Source: Athripsodes cinereus
Lineage: Eukaryota > Arthropoda > Insecta > Trichoptera > Leptoceridae
Direction of reading: 5' to 3'
Assembly: GCA_947579605.1 (NCBI GenBank)
Contig: OX388306.1
Coordinates: forward strand, 5,332,001-5,396,000
Length of the DNA: 64,000 bases
The notes beneath the pieces were generated by a model. That model searched no databases. It was given only the letters and a program-made list of their open reading frames with translations, and had not been told where the DNA came from. Position numbers and translations under genes: made by a program. This document shows positions 58,255 through 64,000 of this stretch, piece after piece. The stretch's first letter is position 1. Each line of letters begins with the position of its first letter.

Positions 58255-59500
58255 TATATATATAATGAGTTACAATCCATTGGATTGGTCTGCAACGAGT
58301 TTTGACTTATTTCTCCACTCCTCCCTATTCTCAGCTAGTCTCTTCAACTCCATATATGAGTCACAGCTCATGTCCCTCTTCAGTTGGTCCATATAGGCGT
58401 CTCTCGGTCGACCTCTGCCATTTGTGCCTTCGGTCCTGCCCTCTGCGATTGCGATGAGCAGTCCTGGGTGCCTGATGTTGTGGCCAATCCAATTAGCTCG
58501 TTGTTGGCAGATTATTTTGAGGAGTTGCCTTTTTTCGCCAACCCTGGTTAACACTTCTTCGTTTTCGACGTGTTCCGACCAATGAATCTTCAGCATGCGT
58601 CTATAGCACCACATTTCAAATGCCGCTAACCGTCCGCTTTCCCTCTTGCTGATGGTCCACGTCTCGCACCCATATAACAAAATGCTCCACACAAAGGCTT
58701 TAGTGAGATTCTTCCTCACGCTTAGATCAATATTAGGGGATTCTAATATTTTGGATTTTTTGTTAAAGGCAATTCGTGCCTGGTTTATTCTGCTCACAAT
58801 TTCTGATTTGGAGCGTCCGTCCTGGTTTATTCTGCTGCCCAAGTACACGAATTCTCTTACTTGTTTGATGCTCACTCCATTTATGGCAATGTTCGCAGTC
58901 GCTTCCTCCCTTCCAACGACCATACATTTTGTTTTATCTTTATTTATTTTCATGTTGTACTTTGACAACAGTATACTTTCCATTTTCCCTAAGGCTTCGT
59001 TCAGCTCCATCTCGGAGTCTGCGAGCAGTGCTATGTCGTCTGCATATCTAATCATGTCGACTTTTTTCCCATTTATTTTTACTCCTGTCCAGTTCTTCAT
59101 TTCTTCTCTGAGTTCATCAATAGCTCGCTGTATATAGCAGTTAAAGAGTGCTGGCGACATTGAGCATCCCTGTCTCACACCTTGTTCTACCCTCGCTTCT
59201 GCGCAGCTCTCTCCGCTTTTAATTACAGCCATTTCATTCTTGTATAGGCTCCAGATTGCTCTTCTGTCCTTATAGCTCATTCCTATCTGGTTTAGAGTCT
59301 TAAAAAGTTGTTCCCATTCTACTTTATCGAATGCTTTTTCTAGGTCGATGAATGCTACATACGTGTTTCTATTTACTGTTATTCTCTTTTCAAGAACAAG
59401 TCTTAGACTCAGAATTGCATCTCTTGTACCTGTCTCTTTGCGGAATCCAAATTGATCTTCTGAAAGTGTTTCGTAAAGTGTCTCGTAAAGAAATACAACA
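58255..59500 (-). pseudogene. 5'-truncated non-LTR retrotransposon: reverse transcriptase and complete C-terminus
   Basis: An uninterrupted minus-strand frame ends with TAA at 58270-58272. Counting from its first ATG (59535), retroelement homology starts near residue 20 (LSEDQFGFRKETGT). Motifs: AFIDLEKAFD at 61-70 (palm aspartate), GVRQGCSMSP at 119-128, YADD at 164-167, LGSRI..DG at 232-240, LLYGCETWT at 286-294, GRGRPRDAYMDQLKRDM at 373-389, and the end. Endonuclease and N-terminal RT motifs are missing, so it is dead on arrival. The first ~19 residues are host flank. The 3' tail is a short (TA)n at 58256-58263. The C-terminus recurs at 39835. RTE/jockey-like group. Absence of stops implies a young insertion. 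Confidence 0.95.
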
Positions 59501-60538
59501 TCAAAATAATTTAAAAAAGCAATGTTTTTACGCAATCAGTTACACATCGATAGGTTCCCGACTTACCGCTCGAGATTATATTACATATTATTACTCTTCT
59601 GTATTTAATAGGCGGTTTTTTTACGCGATATTTCGTAGAAGCATCGTGTTTATTTCAGTGGAAATAGCAACAACCCTTGCTTAGTTTAGATCAGAAGGGT
59701 GATGTGAAACGTGTAATTATCCATCTCTATTACACTGCACCCTTCTCTTCTGCCGTCCTCTTCTACTTTTAACCCTCTCCTCTCAGTGCGTAGTGAAGTG
59801 AACCAAGATAATAACGGCTACCTGTTCTATTTTTGTACATCTCTATCTATCTGCCTTCTGGCGAATAGGAAATGAAAGTGCGATAAAGCCTTGCACATCT
59901 TTTGAAATCATAGAATTAAAAAAATGGGTTCGTTATAAATTTATATAAAGATTCTGTGTTAAGGATTTATGAATGAATGAAAGCTGATAATTGTTTCCTT
60001 ATATCATATAGGTGCGTTTACACGCTTGCTATAGAATGCTTTATCACTTCTGATAATTTGAATCTCAAAGTATGGAATAAATTATTGTAGTTGTGGAAAC
60101 TTTCATATTACCTACAAACCTATATTTTTATTTATGTATTGAGTAAATGAAAATAAATCTCCAGATTTGAGTTATGTGCTTACACGGTGACCTATTAAAA
60201 ACATTTTGAATAAGGTACTCGACTGACCCAGCGATGGCATTTAGCATTTTATATTTAGTCACGACGGCGTCATTTAATTTTAGGTTGTGCATCAAAGAGA
60301 TGATATTTTTAGCTTGAATAGTTTTGATAAATAAATTTACTTCATTAGGATAATAATAACAATCTCTTTGAATGCAAAAGTACAGTCTTTGTGTCGTGCG
60401 GCACTTGCTCCTATCCTTGCGTACACTTTTCGTGGCGTGATTAAATCGTTACTGTGGAATGAATTGAATCGAACGAAACAATTGTGTTTGGGGAAGTATA
60501 ATTTGGGTGTTTTATTTAAAATAATTCATAATTTTAAT
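59501..60538. other. AT-rich DNA, nothing recognised
   Basis: No gene seen. The 14-bp TTCATAATTTTAAT at 60525-60538 is the left target duplication of the next element. Confidence 0.5.
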
Positions 60539-60700
60539 AAATGATCTAGAGTTTGTGTGTTCACATTGTGAAAAGACATTTTAAACATATTTGATATCAA
60601 TAAAACACTGTTTACTTTTTACTATTGATAGTGAAAAGTAAACAGTGTTTTATTGAATCAATAGTGAAAAGTAAACAGTGTTTTATTGATATCAAATATG
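60539..60700 (-). mobile_element. Penelope-like foldback element with nested hairpins
   Basis: A 14-bp target duplication (TTCATAATTTTAAT) lies at 60525-60538 and 60701-60714. Inside, 60539-60583 is the 3' terminal segment shared with 9692. Arms 60584-60629 and 60657-60702 are inverted repeats of 46 bp with one mismatch. Between them, 60630-60656 is a further inverted copy of 60597-60623, so the AGTGAAAAGTAAACAGTG unit occurs twice in tandem in the inverted half. The element is non-coding. Penelope-like status is inferred from 26361. Confidence 0.85.
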
Positions 60701-60975
60701 TTCATAATTTTAATGATTTTTTACCAGAACCTATTTTTCATAAAACATTGTATTAACTACTGAAATAAGTTGCTTGATAAATACTCTTTCAAAGTACTCA
60801 ATCTTCGATCCATTACTTGAAGAAAGTCTGTAGATTTTCATATTATTCAATAAATCTTGTGTCGCAGACATAATATAGTAGACACTTCAACAGCTCGTGG
60901 TCATTACTTCACTATATTTGTGGTCTCCCCACGTTTCAGTTTGCATAGTTTGTAGTCTTTCTAAGATACGATTCT

Positions 60976-61182
60976 CTATGGCCATTTGTCATCCGAGCTT
61001 CTGGCTACGTGACCTGCCCATCGCCATTTCCGAGAGTCTGGACCATATCTGTAATTTTGATTTATTATTGCTCTACCGATCCATTTTATTCTTGATACTA
61101 AGTATAGGATACACGAGCCCAATCTTTGATAATTAATTTTCTTAAGTTTATTTAACATTTTGATGTTGAGACAGGTGTACAA
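60976..61182 (-). pseudogene. RTE-type retrotransposon C-terminal relic
   Basis: The minus strand reads SRKWRWAGHVARSSDDKWP, a stop, then RIVS. 'KW.WAGH.AR..D.RW' is a hallmark segment just before the EWRP motif (compare 9888). Upstream, RIKWIGRAIINQNYRYG is a degraded preceding part. Frames are broken on the 3' side. Confidence 0.75.
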
Positions 61183-62639
61183 TTTCTCTCGTTATCATAA
61201 CATATCCCTGGTTATGGTCTGTATTCTTGTATCTAGTACAACCGCGGTAGCTTTATTTAGGTTGTTGTTATGATAACCTCGCGACCTTTAACCCAGCTTT
61301 TTCTACATTCATTGAGCTTGTTGGTTATGTTTATGAAGAAAGCTGTTAACTAACAAAAAAATATTAATTTATTAATCCACTTGTGCAAATCATTACACAC
61401 ACAATTGATCAGTGAATTGACATTGTCAATTGACATTGTCAATTGTCAATCTTTATTCAATCAATCAATATCAATGTACAAACGTTGAAACAATATATCA
61501 CCAATTAGCTTCAATTAAGTTGCAGCAGCCTCACCAGGTTGCCCTGTATCGAGGCGTGCTGCGTAAAAAATATATATAAAAAAAAAACATACAATCAACA
61601 AGGATTAATACATCTTACAAAAATAAAAAATATATAACAAATGAATAAATGGATGAATGAATAAAAGAACAAATGTACAAATGAATAAATTAAGGGCGTT
61701 ATCTCATTATCTTTCATACATAGAGCAAGCTGTGCATCGACTGCATCTAATGAGCATAGGGATTTCCTTTGCATGTTGTTAAAAATAAAATATTCAAAGT
61801 CGGTAAGACACTACCTCATTACTGCAGAATTAAATGTATTAATTATTATCTTAATGATGTTGTTCGAATACCTGCCTTTTACGTGACTATATCAACGTCG
61901 TCCTTAAGAGCTAAATTACTTAGACTCAAGGTTTTAATTCAAGTTTCATTGTAATGCCATCAGGGCATAATTAATATATTTGACGATTAAATCACGTTGA
62001 AAACAAAATAATATAATATCCTTGACTTATGTGTGCTTAGTGTGCTTTTGAGATTACTTTTAAAGGTTTTTTTTCTGCTGGTCACTGTTTGCTTAATAAA
62101 TTGTACTCAATTAATTTTATCCTTCCGGAATATTAAATCGAGTTTATTTTTTCATTCCCTTTCTCCATCTCACTTGAAGACGTTTTAACTAATATTATTT
62201 CACCGTGAGAATTCTCTCAGCCTAAGATTACTTTGTAATTAATTTAAGGGTTGACTTTTAAATTCTTACTTCACCTACTCTAAGCGAAAACGACTTCAGT
62301 TAAGAAGTAATGAGAAATTTCTATCTTATTTTGTTGATTTTCAAAATAATTTTTGCTCGCCTGTATAAATAGTAAAGTAAACTGTATAATTTATGCATAT
62401 TATTACGGTTTTAGCTTCAATGTTAGGTAAGGCAATGTAATAATGATAACAATATATATGGATAATATTATGGCACCGTTTAATGGTTTTTTGACCATCT
62501 CAAAGGTACTGTGACTTCTCCTAAATAGTGTCATTTTTTACTGACTCCAGAATGTGGTGGTGGTTTGATTCTCTCTCAGGTTCGCAGGCAATTTGTTACA
62601 GGCAGTTGGAGCAGCGGCTCTGAAAGGCATAAATAAAAT
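61183..62639. other. AT-rich DNA with short tandem repeats
   Basis: TTGACATTGTCAA units repeat at about 61416-61452 next to a minus-oriented AATAAAG (61448-61460), a probable LINE 3' end. A-rich AATGAATAAATGGATG repeats span 61635-61690. No gene recognised. Confidence 0.45.
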
Positions 62640-62815
62640 AGATACGTCAAATGATCTCTAGGAAATAATATGAAAAGATCAAGAGAAAGGCCAAAGCATA
62701 GATGACGTGAAGTAGTGAGACAAGACATGCAGAACTGTGATGTTTCCCACGAGGATGCACTCGACAGAACCAAGTGGCGAAACAAAACAAGAAAGACTCC
62801 AACACCACGTGGAAC
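62640..62815 (+). pseudogene. Non-LTR retrotransposon C-terminal relic
   Basis: The + strand reads MKRSRERPKHR, a stop, REVVRQDMQNCDVSHEDAL, then DRTKWRNKTRKTP. 'GRPK.RW.D.V..DM......EDA.DR.KWR' is the family pattern, and the stop replaces the conserved W. It is homologous to 42810 (minus). A SINE lies immediately after it. Confidence 0.85.
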
Positions 62816-62820
62816 TAACA

Positions 62821-62946
62821 TTTTTTTTAAAAGATATCTGGGTTTTTATTATAAACCAAAATACACCTTTTACACCTTTCATAGTAAGCTAAAAGCTTGT
62901 GTCGTGAAAGGGGAGTTTGCCTGCACCTGGGATCGAACCCAGGTAT
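62821..62946 (-). mobile_element. tRNA-derived SINE, 5'-truncated
   Basis: Minus strand: GGGTTCGATCCCAGGTGC (B-box), body GGCAAACTCCCCTTTCACGA ... CAAAATACACC-like segment reversed ... tail TTAAAAAAAA at 62821-62830. The A-box half is missing, as at 14097. Confidence 0.88.
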
Positions 62947-63477
62947 GGTTGCCCAAGGAGCAAAAAAAGGTCTCTAGGAAATAAATTGAAGAAATATTTT
63001 CCACATAAAGCTTGTCCTAGTGAACTACATATGTACAGTCTTTACATAATACGGAATAATACATCAAAGAAGAATTTTACATAAAATGTATTTAACATTT
63101 TTGTATAACGCTGTATCGGCCCACATCTATCGGTACGAGAAATATGCGTGACGTCGGTATCTTAATACTTATTTTATAACGAGTTAGGTTAAGGGAAGAA
63201 TTCGTGCCATATATTTTTAAGGCATTGTCTCGCAAAATATTCCTTTATCACGTCCGCTGTTACCGAAATGAAGAATGTTTGAATAAATTCCGTACGTTAC
63301 ACGAGACCAGCATAAGTTGTATACCATCAGTAGGATCTAGGTGTTTATAATGTATAGGTACTAAGGAAGAAACGGATACCGAATATGGGATAGCGACCAG
63401 ATTCTAAATCGAACTTTTATCCACTATAATGTAGTGTATAGTTTAAATCGACTTACCTGCATTCATTCATCCATACC
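62947..63477. other. AT-rich DNA, nothing recognised
   Basis: No feature could be supported. Confidence 0.5.
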
Positions 63478-63705
63478 ATTACGGTATTTCCTATAAGTGT
63501 GATAGCCAGCGGACCAACTGAACGTGCAAGTCGTCCTCTTCGGGCAACAAATGTTCAGACATTCAGGATGAGTGGCATATCTCATCACTGCTAAACTGAA
63601 GATGCTAAACGTCTCATATAGGATTTTTTACGAATACTTACTTTTTACAGGACACTCGAAAAGGGTGGGAGATCTATTCTTTACGGGGACTCTACGGCAG
63701 CGAGT
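63478..63705 (-). repeat. Unclassified interspersed repeat 'R230', near full length, reverse orientation
   Basis: Minus strand: GCCGTAGAGTCCCCGTAAAG, AGATCTCCCACCC, TTTTCGAGTGTCCTGTAAAA, GATATGCCACTCATCCTGAA, TGTCTGAACATTTG, GGACGACTTGCACGTTCAG, GCTGGCTATCACACTTATAG, ATACCGTAATGGTATGG. It is the only clear minus-strand copy. Confidence 0.8.
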
Positions 63706-64000
63706 TATCTTTTGTGCAGTAAAACAATTTGTCTATGATTAGTGAGCAAGTGAGAAAGTTCTTTACACTCAATAATGATTTTTCATGAAGTTTCCGTAAA
63801 ATTATATATAAAAAAAAATCTAAACAGTCTTGTTGTCTATTTATCTATCTATACTTTCACAGAAAATCTCATATATATTATGGGATGGGCAACGGACATT
63901 TCCATTGTTGATTTCATATTTTTAATATGAAAACTAAACCAATACGTATGCATAAAAATATATCAATTTTAAAAATGCGATTTTTTTTTATTAACTTAAT
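63706..64000. other. AT-rich DNA, nothing recognised
   Basis: Window end; no feature could be supported. Confidence 0.5.

Noticed and set aside
58646..59137. 163-codon + frame
   Set aside because: Antisense shadow of the reverse transcriptase frame at 58270-59500.

Overview
This is AT-rich animal nuclear DNA, most likely from an insect with a repeat-loaded genome. There are no operons, ribosome-binding sites or densely packed ORFs. Nearly every recognisable coding segment is a fragment of a transposable element, and the rest is low-complexity AT-rich DNA with short microsatellites, including the GTAGGTACCTAC type common in insects. The retroelement C-termini, a piggyBac element and tRNA-derived SINEs all fit an arthropod. 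The species cannot be fixed from the sequence. No complete cellular gene is visible. The window looks like one very large intron or an intergenic block.

Possible host-gene signals are few. There is a candidate last-exon acceptor at 52/53, a 42-bp symmetric candidate microexon at 12562-12603 with a TACTAAC branch site, and two zero-length or recursive-type splice sites (22125/22126 and 52458/52459). All are on the + strand, which would suit a host gene transcribed left to right, but none is proven.

Mobile DNA, left to right: tRNA-derived SINEs (1903, 3474, 10452, 14097, 17801, 21469, 51401, 62821); a 177-bp tandem duplication (6304-6657); C-terminal relics of several non-LTR retrotransposon lineages (9888, 10570, 20650, 31000, 32355, 39835, 42810, 46134, 47225, 53273, 54728, 55082, 57420, 60976, 62640); two nearly identical copies of one LINE (11535-12022 and 49534-50757); and a 5'-truncated but uninterrupted RT/C-terminal ORF (58270-59500). 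A 1,235-bp piggyBac element (23892-25126) has perfect 14-bp inverted repeats and TTAA duplications and sits inside an older LINE 3' end. An unclassified repeat of about 230 bp occurs about a dozen times, nearly always on the + strand.

The most unusual structure is a set of Penelope-like 3' ends that end in snap-back inverted repeats. The largest is a perfect 218-bp palindrome (26403-26879). Similar ones lie at 16778-16867 and 60584-60702. Two of the three show target-site duplications. In all three the inverted copy stops about 40-45 nt short of the element's 3' terminus. One SINE (21457-21489) has a miniature foldback at its 5' end. Together these suggest foldback synthesis during target-primed insertion.
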